Part shown: positions 33,523-44,000 of the stretch, one piece after another
Layout: every line of letters starts with the position of its first letter
How positions within the stretch are numbered: position 1 is the first letter of the stretch
Origin: an uncultured Roseobacter sp.
GTDB taxonomy: Bacteria; Pseudomonadota; Alphaproteobacteria; Rhodobacterales; Rhodobacteraceae
Direction: 5' to 3'
Length of the DNA stretch: 64,000 bases
Assembly: GCF_947492555.1 (NCBI RefSeq)
Contig: NZ_CANLNE010000001.1
Span: 1,240,001 to 1,304,000 of the forward strand
Notes under the pieces: generated by a model
Told to the model about the DNA's origin: nothing
Databases searched by the model: none
The model's input: only the letters and a program-made list of their open reading frames with translations
Made by a program: the position numbers and the translations under genes

Positions 33523-34046
33523 GCGCGGGCCAGTTCCCGCTTCATCTTGACCATTTTACGGGTGATCATCTGACGCTTCAGCGGCTTGAGGTAGTCGATG
33601 AAAAGCTTGCCATCCAAGTGATCAATCTCGTGCTGCGCGCAGGTGGCCCAAAGGCCATCAAACGTCTCTTGCATCTCTTTGCCGTTCTGGTCGATCCAGC
33701 GCACCTCGACCTCCGCAGGGCGGGTGACATCAGCAAACTGTTCCGGGATTGACAGGCAACCCTCTTCGTAGACGTTCATCTGGTCAGAAGAGGAAACGAT
33801 TTCCGGGTTGAACATGATCAGCGGTCGCGGGCGCTCATTCTCGCCTTTTACGCAATCCAGCACCACAAGCCGCTGCAGAATACCCACCTGCGGCGCCGCG
33901 AGCCCGACACCGGGCGCATCATACATCGTTTCCAGCATATCATCGGCCAATGCACGCAACTCATCGCTCAGATCAGCGACGGGAGCTGCCTGTTTTTTCA
34001 GCCGTGGGTCAGGATGTAACAGAATATTTCTCTTCATGGGTTTCAT
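33519..34046 (-). CDS. def: Peptide deformylase (main copy)
   Basis: This is the most canonical of the three deformylases, 175 residues. All three motifs are intact: GVGLAAPQVG, EGCLSIPEQ and HEIDHLDG. It has the longer C-terminal helix (LKPLKRQMITRKMVKMKREL) of type-I bacterial enzymes. The start is placed at 34046; Met four codons in (34037) is equally plausible, and the longer frame to 34118 lacks support. It is the first gene of the def-def-def-fmt operon and divergent from the aminotransferase gene. Confidence 0.95.
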   Translation of the reverse strand: MKPMKRNILLHPDPRLKKQAAPVADLSDELRALADDMLETMYDAPGVGLAAPQVGILQRLVVLDCVKGENERPRPLIMFNPEIVSSSDQMNVYEEGCLSIPEQFADVTRPAEVEVRWIDQNGKEMQETFDGLWATCAQHEIDHLDGKLFIDYLKPLKRQMITRKMVKMKRELARA

Positions 34047-34135
34047 GTAAGCCAGCATCACAGCGGCTGCAACACACGCGGGCTTGCGGCCCGCGAAATT
34101 CCCGCTAGCTTGCGGCATGTAACAAGGAGATCCTG

Positions 34136-35329
34136 ATGAGCCTCGACACCCCTCATGACACCCGGTTCGATACCCTGATTGATCGGCGTGGCACCGATTG
34201 CTGCAAATGGGACAGCATGCAGCAAACCTATGGGGTCTCCGCCGATCAGGGTCTCGCCATGTGGGTCGCCGATATGGATTTCCGGCCCCCGGAGTGTGTT
34301 CAGCTGGCGCTGAAAGGCATGCTTGATCACGGCGTGTACGGATATTACGGCAGCGAAGACAGCTATCGCGAAACCATCCAGTGGTGGATGAAGGAACGCC
34401 ATGGGTGGCGGGTGGAGAAAAACTGGATTTTCAACACCCACGGCCTGGTGAATGGCACCGGCCTGTGCATTGACGCCTTTACCGACCCTGGCGATGGCGT
34501 GATCCTTTTTACCCCCGTCTACCACGCCTTTGCCCGCGTCATCGATGCCGCTGAACGCAAGATCGTGGAATGCCCGCTGGTTCAGATGGATGGCCAGTAC
34601 CAGATGGATTTTGACGCCTATGACGCCCAGATGACCGGCGCAGAAAAGATGATAATCCTGTGCTCTCCGCATAATCCGGGCGGACGGGTCTGGACGCGGG
34701 AAGAGCTGCAACAGCTGACGGATTTCGCCCGTCGCCACGACCTGATCCTTGTCTCCGACGAAATCCACCATGATCTGGTGATGCCCGGCCATTCCCACAT
34801 ACCCGCAGCCCTTATCGATGGGATCACCGACCGTCTGATCATGATGACGGCGACGAGCAAGACCTTTAACCTCGCAGGGCACCACACGGGCAATGTGATC
34901 ATCGAAGACCCGGACCTGCGTGCGATCTTCTCCCGCCGGATGTCCGCTCTCGGTCTTTCGGCAAACTCATTCGGGCTGGTGATGGCCAAAGCAGCCTATT
35001 CTCCGGAAGGCGCGGCCTGGGTAGATGATTTGACCGAATATCTCGACGGCAATCGCCGGCTTTTCGACACAGCGGTTAATGCGATCCCCGGCCTGTCCTC
35101 AATGAACCTTGAAAGCACTTATCTTGCGTGGGTGGATTTCAAAGACACCGGGATGGAAACCGGAGAAATCGCCCGGCGTGTGCAGGAAGATGCGCAAATC
35201 GCGGCCAACCACGGATCCAGCTTTGGCACAGGCGGCGAAAGCTTCATGCGCTTCAATCTCGGCACGCCCCGGTCGCGCGTCAAAGAAGCCTGCGAACGCC
35301 TCGCAACCGCCTTCGGCGACCTTCAATAG
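34136..35329 (+). CDS. PatB/MalY-type PLP-dependent C-S lyase or aminotransferase
   Basis: This 397-residue fold-type I PLP enzyme resembles PatB/MalY cystathionine beta-lyases. The PLP lysine is in TATSKTFNLAG, with the SDEIHHDLV and CSPHNPGGRVW signatures before it and a C-terminal RFNLGTPRSRV arginine region. The beginning (FDTLIDRRGTDCCKWD) is typical of this subgroup. Family members cleave cystathionine or other cysteine conjugates, some in DMSP- or methionine-related metabolism. AAGGAG precedes the ATG. It is divergent from def. Confidence 0.9.
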   Translation: MSLDTPHDTRFDTLIDRRGTDCCKWDSMQQTYGVSADQGLAMWVADMDFRPPECVQLALKGMLDHGVYGYYGSEDSYRETIQWWMKERHGWRVEKNWIFNTHGLVNGTGLCIDAFTDPGDGVILFTPVYHAFARVIDAAERKIVECPLVQMDGQYQMDFDAYDAQMTGAEKMIILCSPHNPGGRVWTREELQQLTDFARRHDLILVSDEIHHDLVMPGHSHIPAALIDGITDRLIMMTATSKTFNLAGHHTGNVIIEDPDLRAIFSRRMSALGLSANSFGLVMAKAAYSPEGAAWVDDLTEYLDGNRRLFDTAVNAIPGLSSMNLESTYLAWVDFKDTGMETGEIARRVQEDAQIAANHGSSFGTGGESFMRFNLGTPRSRVKEACERLATAFGDLQ

Positions 35330-35334
35330 GCAGT

Positions 35335-35685
35335 TCAGCGGGCGTCCTCGATCAGACCGACGGGGGCGTCCTCACCAATCTCGAAATCCACAGCGGGTTT
35401 TTCCGACACGGCCGTGGCGCGTTTGAACTCATAGCGCCGCTCACCCTCTTCGTCGTAGCTGGTGACAATCAGGCACTGGAAAAGATGCAGGCTGCCATCG
35501 TAGAGATCCACAAATCCGCGCAGGCTCGGCGTGTCCGCCTCCAGCGCAAAACCGGTCTTCCACATGCGCAGCACCGGTAGGATGTCGCCGTCCACATTTA
35601 CCCGCAGCCGCGACGACCGTTTTAATGCCTCCACCCGCGCCTGATCCAGACCAGCTTGAATTTCCTTGGAAAAAATCGATTCCAT
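35335..35685 (-). CDS. Conserved small protein of unknown function (116 aa)
   Basis: This soluble protein has a helical lead (ESIFSKEIQAGLDQARVEALKRS) and a beta-rich middle (RLRVNVDGDILPVLRMWKTGFALE, then RGFVDLYDGSLHLFQCLIV). I recall similar proteins in Rhodobacterales annotated as hypothetical; no function is known to me. The start at 35685 is preceded by GGGAG and avoids a longer frame without a ribosome site. It faces the PLP enzyme gene tail to tail. Confidence 0.72.
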   Translation of the reverse strand: MESIFSKEIQAGLDQARVEALKRSSRLRVNVDGDILPVLRMWKTGFALEADTPSLRGFVDLYDGSLHLFQCLIVTSYDEEGERRYEFKRATAVSEKPAVDFEIGEDAPVGLIEDAR

Positions 35686-35865
35686 ATCGTTACTCCCTAC
35701 ATCACCCGACGACAGCATGATGGACACGTCCCCTAAAAATCAAGTTAAGTTTTTATGTCAGCAACCGTGCGTTGTGCGCGGATGCAGGGGGGCTGCGCGC
35801 GGTGTGCTCTGTGATGTACGAAAGGCCTGCCTTAGGATTCACCCCGGAACAATAGGAGTTTGAAG

Positions 35866-36840
35866 ATGGGGCTTTTGATCGACGGGGTGTGGCACGATCG
35901 CTGGTACGATACGAAGTCCACAGGCGGCAGCTTCAAACGGGCTGATGCGCAGTTTCGCAACTGGATTACGGCAGACGGCGCCCCGGGGCTTAGCGGCACG
36001 GGAGGGTTCACACCCGATTCGGGCCGCTATCACCTCTATGTCAGCTACGCGTGCCCCTGGGCGCACCGAACCCTCGTTTTCCGCAAACTCAAAGCCTTGG
36101 AAGAGCATATCTCTGTCTCCGCGGTGCATCCTGACATGCTGAGCGATGGCTGGACCTTCGAGGCGGATAATTCGGGTGCCACGGGTGACACGCTCTACAA
36201 CCTCCCTTTTGCACGTGACCTTTACACCAAGGCTGACCCGGTCTTTTCCGGTCGGGTCACGGTGCCGATCCTCTGGGACAAGTCGCGCGAAACCATCGTG
36301 TCCAACGAAAGCTCCGAAATCATCCGCATGTTCAACGGGGCGTTCAACGGCCTGACGGGCAACACCGATGACTTCTGGCCAGAGCCCCTGCGCGATGCCA
36401 TCGCCCCGGTGAATGACCGCATCTACGACACCGTCAACAACGGCGTCTACAAGGCCGGGTTTGCCACCACGCAAGCGGCTTACGACGCAGCGGTCATGCC
36501 ACTTTTTGACACGCTGGACTGGCTGGAAACGCGCCTGTCGGACACCCGTTACCTGATGGGGGACCGGCAGACAGAAGCCGACTGGCGGCTTTTCACCACA
36601 CTGGTGCGCTTTGACCCGGTGTATCACCTGCATTTCAAATGCAATCGAAGGCGGCTGATCGATTACCCCAACCTCTGGGCCTATACCCGCGATCTCTTTC
36701 AGACACCCGGCGTGTCAGAGACCGTGAATTTCCAGCACATCATCCGGCACTACCACTACAGCCACGAAAGCATAAATCCGCACCGGATCGTGCCCGTCGG
36801 GCCCGATCTGGATTTCATGGCACCGCATGGCCGCGGTTAA
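35866..36840 (+). CDS. Glutathionyl-hydroquinone reductase (xi-class GST, YqjG-like)
   Basis: This 324-residue enzyme reduces glutathionyl-hydroquinones using glutathione. The thioredoxin-like domain has the catalytic Cys63 in YVSYACPWAHRTLV, followed by the family stretch SVSAVHPDMLSDGWTF; the helical C-terminal domain contains YLMGDRQTEADWRLFTTLVRFD. The ATG at 35866 is used with AGGAG seven bases upstream; the TTG two codons earlier is less likely. It is a stand-alone gene, probably for quinone or redox detoxification. Confidence 0.93.
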   Translation: MGLLIDGVWHDRWYDTKSTGGSFKRADAQFRNWITADGAPGLSGTGGFTPDSGRYHLYVSYACPWAHRTLVFRKLKALEEHISVSAVHPDMLSDGWTFEADNSGATGDTLYNLPFARDLYTKADPVFSGRVTVPILWDKSRETIVSNESSEIIRMFNGAFNGLTGNTDDFWPEPLRDAIAPVNDRIYDTVNNGVYKAGFATTQAAYDAAVMPLFDTLDWLETRLSDTRYLMGDRQTEADWRLFTTLVRFDPVYHLHFKCNRRRLIDYPNLWAYTRDLFQTPGVSETVNFQHIIRHYHYSHESINPHRIVPVGPDLDFMAPHGRG

Positions 36841-36873
36841 CTCTATTTGATTTTTAACGTCGTCCCCACGCGG

Positions 36874-37254
36874 TCAGGCCGCACCGGAATGCTGTGTTGG
36901 TGCTCCGTAGTGTTCGACCATTGCCGCAAGATCTTCGGGAGGTGTTGCACTCTGCACAAAGGCGCAGGCATTGGTTGCATGCGAGAAAATCGAGCCATCC
37001 GAGAAGAACGAGGTGTTGGTGACAAAGATCACCTTTGCCTCGGGCAGCCGATAGCTTGCGTAATCCGCAACCGCCAGGGCGGACCCCTCATTCAGGACAA
37101 GGTCCATAATGATGATATCCGTTTCATGTGTGCTCAGGTGGCCAATCGCATCCGATTGCCCGGATGCGCTCGCGACATCCATACCCATGCGCTCGAGATG
37201 TCTTTGCCAAATTTTAGCCAGATCGTTTTGGCTCTCAACAATCAGAACCTTCAT
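36874..37254 (-). CDS. Stand-alone receiver-domain protein with altered active site
   Basis: This 126-residue single receiver domain has no output domain. The phospho-acceptor Asp is present in IIIMDLVLNEG (near residue 51), and a Thr lies in VIFVTNTSFF. However, the acidic pocket at the start is reduced (LIVESQND, with Glu but no Asp pair) and the usual Lys-Pro near residue 105 is replaced by Gln-Ser in AFVQSATPPED. Such changes usually weaken or abolish phosphorylation. No histidine kinase gene is nearby. It is divergent from cobC. Confidence 0.8.
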   Translation of the reverse strand: MKVLIVESQNDLAKIWQRHLERMGMDVASASGQSDAIGHLSTHETDIIIMDLVLNEGSALAVADYASYRLPEAKVIFVTNTSFFSDGSIFSHATNACAFVQSATPPEDLAAMVEHYGAPTQHSGAA

Positions 37255-37452
37255 CTGTCCTCCATCCCGGTAAACGCCGGAATTGTTTCACACCGTAACA
37301 TCTGTCGTGTGCCTCAAAGGTTAACAAACCATTAAGCAATCAACGACATCTTTATCAATTCTGATCACACTTGAATAACCGGCCAGTTTCCGCTTTTAGC
37401 AACGGGCAAAGCTGCGGTTTTGCGCCACGTTTCTCGGTTTTGGAGCATATTG

Positions 37453-38406
37453 TTGACGAAACGCGAACGCGATCATGGGGGCGGGCTGGATGCTGCAATT
37501 GCACGGTTTGGGGGTAGCCGAATCGGCTGGATTGACCTGTCGACGGGTATCAATCCGCATCCTTACCCGCTCAAGACACTCCCCCCGGACTGCTGGACCG
37601 CTCTGCCCGACAAGAACGCCCTTGCCGATGTGATTGCGGCCGCCCGTGCCTTCTGGCAGGTACCTGACGGCGTCGGGTTGATGGCTGCATCCGGGGCATC
37701 CGCGCTGATCGCGCAGACCCCACAGCTTGCCGCCAGAGGTGCGGTCTGCATCCCCAGGCCGACGTACAATGAACATGCGGCAGCCTTTCGCGCTGCGGAC
37801 TGGCGCGTCACGAATGCCGCACCGGCAGAGGCGCAGGTCGTCGTGCACCCCAACAACCCCGATGGCAAGATATGGACGGCAGAGACATTACCCTGCCCCG
37901 ACGCAGCGCTTACCATCATCGATGAAAGCTTTTGCGACGTGGCACCGACGCAATCGCTGATCTCTCTCTCCGCGCGGCCCGGTACGCTGGTTCTCAAGAG
38001 CTTTGGCAAATTCTGGGGGCTGGCGGGTCTGCGACTCGGCTTCATCGCAGGTGATCCCGCCCTTGTCGCGCGGCTAAGCGATGCGGTAGGACCCTGGGCC
38101 GTGTCAGGGCCCGCCCTACATGTGGGCGCGGCTGCGCTGGCCGATGCGGAGTGGGCCCGCGCCACCGGGGCGCGCCTGGCCGAAGACGCCGCGCGATTGG
38201 ACGCGCAGATGGAGAGTGCAGGGGCGCGGGTGCTGGGCGGGACCACCCTGTTCCGGCTCTACGAGGTAGAGGATGCCGTCGTCTGGCAAACCCGGCTTGC
38301 CCACCACAGGATCTGGAGCCGCGTCTTTCCATACAACCCGCACTGGCTGCGCCTTGGTCTGCCACATGCGCTGCACTGGCCGCGGGTTGCGGCGGCCCTT
38401 GCATGA
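37453..38406 (+). CDS. cobC: Threonine-phosphate decarboxylase (cobalamin synthesis)
   Basis: This 317-residue PLP enzyme makes (R)-1-amino-2-propanol phosphate for the lower loop of cobalamin. The beginning [15 protein letters not shown] and [11 protein letters not shown] are characteristic; the PLP Lys is in [20 protein letters not shown] start at 37453 was chosen because GGAG lies seven bases upstream; TTG at 37450 or 37420 is also in frame. Its stop overlaps the cobD start by four bases. No cobalamin riboswitch was recognised upstream. Confidence 0.92.
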   Translation: MTKRERDHGGGLDAAIARFGGSRIGWIDLSTGINPHPYPLKTLPPDCWTALPDKNALADVIAAARAFWQVPDGVGLMAASGASALIAQTPQLAARGAVCIPRPTYNEHAAAFRAADWRVTNAAPAEAQVVVHPNNPDGKIWTAETLPCPDAALTIIDESFCDVAPTQSLISLSARPGTLVLKSFGKFWGLAGLRLGFIAGDPALVARLSDAVGPWAVSGPALHVGAAALADAEWARATGARLAEDAARLDAQMESAGARVLGGTTLFRLYEVEDAVVWQTRLAHHRIWSRVFPYNPHWLRLGLPHALHWPRVAAALA

Positions 38407-39308
38407 GCACTGCAGCCGTCCTGATCTGTGCCCTGTGCCTCGACGCTCTTCTGGGGGAGCCCCGCTGGCTCTGGGACCGCGTCCCGCATCCCGCCGTTAT
38501 GATGGGGCGTCTCGTTGGTTTGCTGGATAATCGGTTCAATACCGGAAACAACAAACGCCGCAACGGAATCCTGTGCACAATGGCCCTCGTGATTGTGGGG
38601 GGCGTGTTGGGGTACCTGCTCAGCACGGCGGGTCCGCTGGTCGAGATTGTCGTTGCCGCCATGCTCCTTGCGCAAAAGTCGCTCGTGCAACATGTGGCCG
38701 CCGTCGCGGATGGATTGCGGATGTCGCTGCTCGAAGGTCGGCGCATGGTCGCCCGCATCGTCAGCCGCGATACCAGCGCAATGGACGAAACCCTCGTGGT
38801 CCGTGCCGCCCTCGAAAGTGCGGCGGAAAACCTCTCTGACGGGGTGATTGCCCCGGCCTTCTGGTTTCTGATCGCCGGGTTGCCGGGGTTGGTAGTCTAC
38901 AAGCTGATCAACACCGCAGACAGCATGATCGGCTACCGAACCCCACGCCATGAAACATTCGGCTGGGCCGCGGCACGGCTTGACGATGTGCTGAACCTGA
39001 TCCCGGCCCGGCTCACCGCAGCTCTGCTGGCCCTGCCTGCCCGCTGCTTTGACCTCGCGGGCATCCGCGCAGACGCAGGTCGCCACCGCTCTCCCAACGC
39101 CGGCTGGCCCGAAGCGGCGCTTTCCCGCGCGCTTGGCGTCGCGCTGGCCGGACCCCGCGCCTATGATGGTCAGATGCATGATTTTCCTTACGTTAACCCG
39201 GAAGGCCGCAGTATCCTCACACCGGTAGACATTGACGCCGGTATCGCGATGCTGTGGAAAGCATGGGGCGGGTTTCTCGCGCTCTGTGTTCTGCTTGTTT
39301 TGATGTGA
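38403..39308 (+). CDS. cobD: Adenosylcobinamide-phosphate synthase CobD/CbiB
   Basis: This 301-residue membrane enzyme joins aminopropanol phosphate to adenosylcobyric acid. Family motifs are [22 protein letters not shown] near the start, [17 protein letters not shown] near residue 140, [11 protein letters not shown] and [13 protein letters not shown]. It is coupled to cobC, so the two adjacent steps are made together. It ends with a hydrophobic helix. CbiB is the name in the anaerobic-pathway nomenclature. Confidence 0.95.
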   Translation: MSTAAVLICALCLDALLGEPRWLWDRVPHPAVMMGRLVGLLDNRFNTGNNKRRNGILCTMALVIVGGVLGYLLSTAGPLVEIVVAAMLLAQKSLVQHVAAVADGLRMSLLEGRRMVARIVSRDTSAMDETLVVRAALESAAENLSDGVIAPAFWFLIAGLPGLVVYKLINTADSMIGYRTPRHETFGWAAARLDDVLNLIPARLTAALLALPARCFDLAGIRADAGRHRSPNAGWPEAALSRALGVALAGPRAYDGQMHDFPYVNPEGRSILTPVDIDAGIAMLWKAWGGFLALCVLLVLM

Positions 39309-39328
39309 CCTGAACGCGGAGATTTGTG

Positions 39329-40492
39329 ATGCGCCTTCCCCTTCTTGCCCTTTGTCTGTCTGCCCTGCCTTTTGCTGCCCAGGCTTGCGGTGGATCGTTT
39401 AGTAGTTTCGTGAACGACCTCAAGGCCGAGGCGGTTGCAAAGGGACATGGTAAATCCGCCGTTGAGCAGTTCTTTTCAGGCGTCCGACAGGAGCCGAGCG
39501 TGATCAAGGCAGACCGCGCGCAGGGCGTTTTCCAACGCCCGTTTCTCGATTTTTCCAAACGCCTGATTTCCGCGGATCGTCTGAAACGCGGCCAGAGCAA
39601 TGCCCGGAAGTATGATGCGATCTTTGATCAGGTCGAACAGAGATATGGCGTGGACCGTGGTGTTTTGCTGGCCTTCTGGGCGTTCGAGACGGATTACGGC
39701 GGTTTTCAGGGGGATTTCAACACCGCCAATGCGCTGGTCACCCTGTCACATGATTGCCGCAGGCCTGAGCTCTTCCGGCCACAGGTCTTTGCCGCTTTGG
39801 AACTTTTTGAACAGGGTGCCTTTGATCCCCGCACCACCACGGGTGCCTGGGCCGGGGAAATCGGCATGGTGCAGATGCTGCCGCGCGATATCCTCGAAAA
39901 TGGCGTTGACGGCGATGGCGATGGTAAGGTTTCATTAAAAACCTCGCCTGCAGATGCCCTGATGTCTGGCGGCAAGATGCTGCAAAACCTCGGCTGGCGC
40001 GCGGGTGAGCCGTGGCTGCAAGAAGTGCAGGTCCCGGCCCAGTTCGACTGGTCGCAAAGCGGTCTGAACGTGGTGAAATCCACCTCCGCCTGGGAAGGTT
40101 TGGGCGTTCGTGCGCGGCAGGGCAGTTTGCAGCGGGGCCTCAAAGCCTCTTTGATCCTGCCCCAGGGCCATAAGGGCCCTGCCTTTATCGCATACCCCAA
40201 TTTCCGCGTTTATTTTGAATGGAATCAAAGCTTTACCTATGTTCTGACAGCGGCCTACTTTGGCACGCGCCTGCAAGGGGCGCCGGTCTATGACGCCGGA
40301 TCGCCCGAGCAAGGGCTAAACGGCGCGCAAACCAAGGAGCTACAGCGCAAGCTGCAGGCGCGCGGACACAATGTAGGAAAGGTCGACGGCATTCTGGGCG
40401 CGCGCACCCGCGCGGCCGTTCAGGCAGAGCAGAAAAGACTGGGCCTGCCAGCCGATGCATGGCCCACGCCCACCCTGCTTGCGCGGCTTTGA
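39329..40492 (+). CDS. Lytic murein transglycosylase, MltB-like with peptidoglycan-binding domain
   Basis: This 387-residue exported enzyme cleaves peptidoglycan glycan strands. It has a signal peptide (LPLLALCLSALPFAAQAC, possibly a lipobox-like Cys), a catalytic SLT_2 domain with the likely Glu120 in LLAFWAFETDYGG and the GEIGMVQMLPRDIL stretch, and a C-terminal peptidoglycan-binding module (residues 325-385: QTKELQRKLQARGHNVG). The ATG at 39329 is supported by GGAG; a GTG codon directly before it is an alternative. It lies 20 bases after cobD. Confidence 0.92.
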   Translation: MRLPLLALCLSALPFAAQACGGSFSSFVNDLKAEAVAKGHGKSAVEQFFSGVRQEPSVIKADRAQGVFQRPFLDFSKRLISADRLKRGQSNARKYDAIFDQVEQRYGVDRGVLLAFWAFETDYGGFQGDFNTANALVTLSHDCRRPELFRPQVFAALELFEQGAFDPRTTTGAWAGEIGMVQMLPRDILENGVDGDGDGKVSLKTSPADALMSGGKMLQNLGWRAGEPWLQEVQVPAQFDWSQSGLNVVKSTSAWEGLGVRARQGSLQRGLKASLILPQGHKGPAFIAYPNFRVYFEWNQSFTYVLTAAYFGTRLQGAPVYDAGSPEQGLNGAQTKELQRKLQARGHNVGKVDGILGARTRAAVQAEQKRLGLPADAWPTPTLLARL

Positions 40493-40573
40493 CGTCCTCG
40501 CCGTTTACTTCTTTTTAGCGGCAAATTCTTAATTTCTCAGGCGAAACATACATTCAGGTTTGTTTTTACCTTT

Positions 40574-40602
40574 GACCCTGCGCGCCCTTGTGCCGCAGGG
40601 TC
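40574..40602. terminator. Hairpin terminator after the transglycosylase gene
   Basis: Perfect 9-bp arms GACCCTGCG and CGCAGGGTC surround an 11-base loop and are followed rightward by TTCTCT. The U-run is weak, so termination is probable rather than certain. It lies between two convergent genes and could serve either strand. Confidence 0.6.
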
Positions 40603-40606
40603 TTCT

Positions 40607-40975
40607 CTATTCCGCACTGCGCGCACGTATTGGAAACCGTTCGCCTTTCTCGGTCAGCATCACGATCCGCGTGCCGCTCTCCACATACCTGTCACATCGC
40701 GCAAAACCATTGCGATAATCGATACACACCGTGCCATCAGGTTTCACGCGGTACCGTCCAAAGGCGGATTCGCCACTGGCGTAGGTATAGGAATAGGCGC
40801 CGCCGGATGAAAATTTCGATTGGCCTTCATCGAAGAACACAAGCGTCTGGCCTTCAGTCAACGCCATAACCTCTGCATGATCGAGCGCCCGGTCGCCATC
40901 GCGAAACTGCCAATCCTGTGCAAGAACGGTCAGGGGAGAGATGAGCAATACAGTTAAAAAGAGAAATCTTTTCAT
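40607..40975 (-). CDS. Exported protein of unknown function (122 aa)
   Basis: This small secreted protein has a clear signal peptide (RFLFLTVLLISPLTVLAQ, cleaved near residue 20). The mature part contains a helix (DHAEVMALTEGQTLVFF) and a strand-rich region ending in VCIDYRNGFARCDRY and RIVMLTEKGERFPI. The arrangement of a threshold helix followed by a Cys-containing beta domain is reminiscent of DUF995-like proteins, but I cannot confirm this. It lies 84 bases after smc's stop on the opposite reading side of a terminator. Confidence 0.65.
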   Translation of the reverse strand: MKRFLFLTVLLISPLTVLAQDWQFRDGDRALDHAEVMALTEGQTLVFFDEGQSKFSSGGAYSYTYASGESAFGRYRVKPDGTVCIDYRNGFARCDRYVESGTRIVMLTEKGERFPIRARSAE

Positions 40976-41059
40976 CCTGTCACTCTATCTCTGAATGCAA
41001 AAGACCCAAGACACGATCGGGTGATCCTCGCGCCTTCACCACCCACAGAGGAAAGATTG

Positions 41060-44000
41060 CTAGGCGACCAGCGTTTCCGCCTTCTTGAGATCAACGGACA
41101 CCAGCTGGCTCACCCCCTGTTCAGCCATGGTGACACCGAACAGCCGGTCCATGCGCGCCATCGTCACCGCATGGTGCGTGATGATCAGAAACCGCGTTTC
41201 GGTCTGGCGGCACATCTCGTCCAGCAGGTCACAGAACCGGGTCACATTTGCGTCGTCCAGCGGCGCATCCACCTCGTCGAGCACGCAGATCGGCGCCGGA
41301 TTTGCCAGAAAGACCGCAAAGATCAGCGCCATTGCCGTCAGCGTCTGTTCCCCCCCGCTGAGCAAGCTCAGGGTGCTGAGTTTCTTGCCCGGCGGCTGGC
41401 ACATGATTTCCAAACCCGCCTCCAGCGGGTCGTCGCTTTCCACCATCACCAGATTGGCTTCGCCGCCGCCAAAGAGATGGGTGAAGAGCATGGAGAAATT
41501 CGAATTCACCTGCTCAAACGCCGTAAGCAAACGTTCACGGCCTTCGCGGTTCAGGCTGGCAATCCCAGCCCGCAACGTTTTGATGGCCTCTTCCAGATCG
41601 GCCTTTTCGCCCGTCAGCGTGTCGTACTCTGTCTGCACCTCAGAGGCATCTTCCTCTGCGCGCAGGTTCACCGCACCCAGGGCGTCGCGTTGCCGCTTCA
41701 ACCGGTTAACATCCGCTTCAAGCGCATCTGCAGCGGGCATGGCATCTGGTGTGACGTCCAATTGGCCCAGAAGCTGGTTGGGCGTGACTTGCGCCTCATC
41801 CGCGATGCGCTCGGCCGCCAGCGCCACGGTCTCGCGTGCCGCATCGCTACGCGCCTCTGCCCGGGCCCGCGCCTCGCGCGCCTCCGACGCCACCCGTTCC
41901 GCGTCCCGCTCTGCCTGCGTTGCTGTGCGCAAAGCGCCCTCTGCGGTCGAGAGCGCGTCCGAGCTTTGTGCCTTGCGCGCTTCGGCAATGGTGATCGACG
42001 TGCTCATTTCGGCACGTTTCTCGGCGATCTCTTCGGGTGCCGCACTGGCGAGTGCCAGTTCTTCTTCGGTAGCTGTCTTGCGCGCCACCAATTCCGCACT
42101 GCGTTTCTCTGCCGTCTCCAGACGGTGCCGCCAGCCACTGATTTCCTTGGTCACCTCCTGCGCGCGTTTGGTGCGCGCCTCCCCTTCGCGGCGCAACTCG
42201 TCATGGGCAGACCGGCGCGACATCATGGTGATCCGCGCTGCTTCCACTGCCATGCGCACGGTCTCGACCAACGCGCGGGCTTCATCGAGATCGCCAAGCT
42301 CTTCCAGCGCGCGCTCCGCTTCCTTGAAACGGGTGCGCGCCGCCATCGCTTCTTCCTCGTGGCGCGCCACCGCCAGCCCAAGCGATTCAAGCTTGCCCTC
42401 TGCCAGATTGCGGTCCGCTTCCGCCCGGCTGAGACGACGCCCGGCGTCGGCCATCAGCTTGTCCGCCGCCCGCCGAGCCTCGCGCGCCAAGGCATCCGCC
42501 TTGGTCAGCTCTGCCAATCGCGCACCCAGCATTTCGTGCGCCGCCTGCGCTCCTTCGGCGCGCTGCGTAGCCACTTCCAGATTTTGCTTGAGCTCTTCCA
42601 GCCGGTTGAGTTGTTGCAACCGCAATGCTGCAGCAGAGGGCGCATCTTCGGCCCAGGCGCGGAACCCGTCCCAGCGCCACAAGTCTCCCTCGGATGACAC
42701 AAGCCGCTGACCCGGGCTCAAGGCAGCCTGCAAACGCGGCCCTTCGTCCGCCTCAACCAGACCGATCTGGCTGATCCGCCGGGACAGAACCTCAGGGACA
42801 TCAACAAAAAGCGACAGCGGCTTTACCCCCTCGGGCAGGGCCTGATGACGGTCATACGCAGGCAGTGCCGCCCAGCCGGATGGGCCATCTGCTGCCACTT
42901 CCGGCGCGCGCAGATCATCCGCCAATGCTGCCCCCAGCGCCTTTTCGTACCCCGATTTCACGTGCAGTTGGTCAAGCACCTGACCGCCCTCGGCAGTATC
43001 CCTATCCACCAGTTTGGCCAGCGCGCCGGCCTCCGCGCGCAGCGCATTCATCTCGCCTTCGGCTTCGGAGCGTTGTGCCCGCGCCTCGGCTTCACGCGCC
43101 TGGGTTTCCGCCCGCGCCTCTTCTGCCTCGATCAGCGCCGCATCCGCCTTTTCCGCCGTCGCAACCGCCTCTTTTTCGGCCGCTTCGGCGGAGGCAAAAT
43201 CCACGCCCGCCTGTGCCAGCGCCGCCTTACTCACCGCGACGGCTTCACGCGCTTTGACGGCTTCCGCTTCGGATTTGTCCTGCGTTTTCCGGCTGTCTTC
43301 CAGCAATCGCTGGGCCGAGCCGTGCCGTGCAGACAAACGCGCCATATCTTCGGTCTGTTGCGACATGTCGTCTTCGCGGGTCTGCAACACTGCCGCCGCC
43401 TCGCGTGCCGCCTCCGCGGCTTCGGCCAGCTTTTCCTCATGGCCTTCGGTGGCCTTGGCCAGCTCGCCCGCTTCCCACTCCAGCCGTTCGATGGTCTCGC
43501 CCGCGTCCCGGTTCAACCCGCCTTCACGCTCGATATCATGGCCCAGCTGCGCGATCCGACCAGTGAGCGTTTCGATCAGCGCCAGAGCCCGCGTTTCCTG
43601 ATCGTTCAGCGTGTCACGTTCCACCGTCAGGCGCTGCAAAACGGCAGCTGCAATCGCCTCCTCTTCACGCAGCGAGGGCAAGGCGTTTTCAGCTTCTTCC
43701 CGCACCTTGGCCGCCTGCCGCACAGCCGCCTCAGCTTGCGCTGCTTCGGTGACGCGCCCGCGCAGGCTCTCTTCGCCAACAGCCCGTGCCTCATCCGCCT
43801 CGCGCCAGCGACGATAGAGCAACATGCCTTCGGCCCGGCGCAACTCATTGCCGATCTCGCGATACCGCGCCGCTTGCCGTGCCTGGCGCGCCAACTGGCT
43901 TAGCTGATTGGCCAATTGCTCGATCACATCATCAACACGCGCCAGATTCGTCTCAGCGCCTTTCAACTTCAGTTCAGCCTCATGCCGCCGCTGGTACAGC

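Noticed and set aside
41021-42710. Two long rightward frames (558 and 541 codons) opposite smc
   Set aside because: They mirror the repetitive coiled-coil codons of smc and have no recognisable domain or ribosome site.
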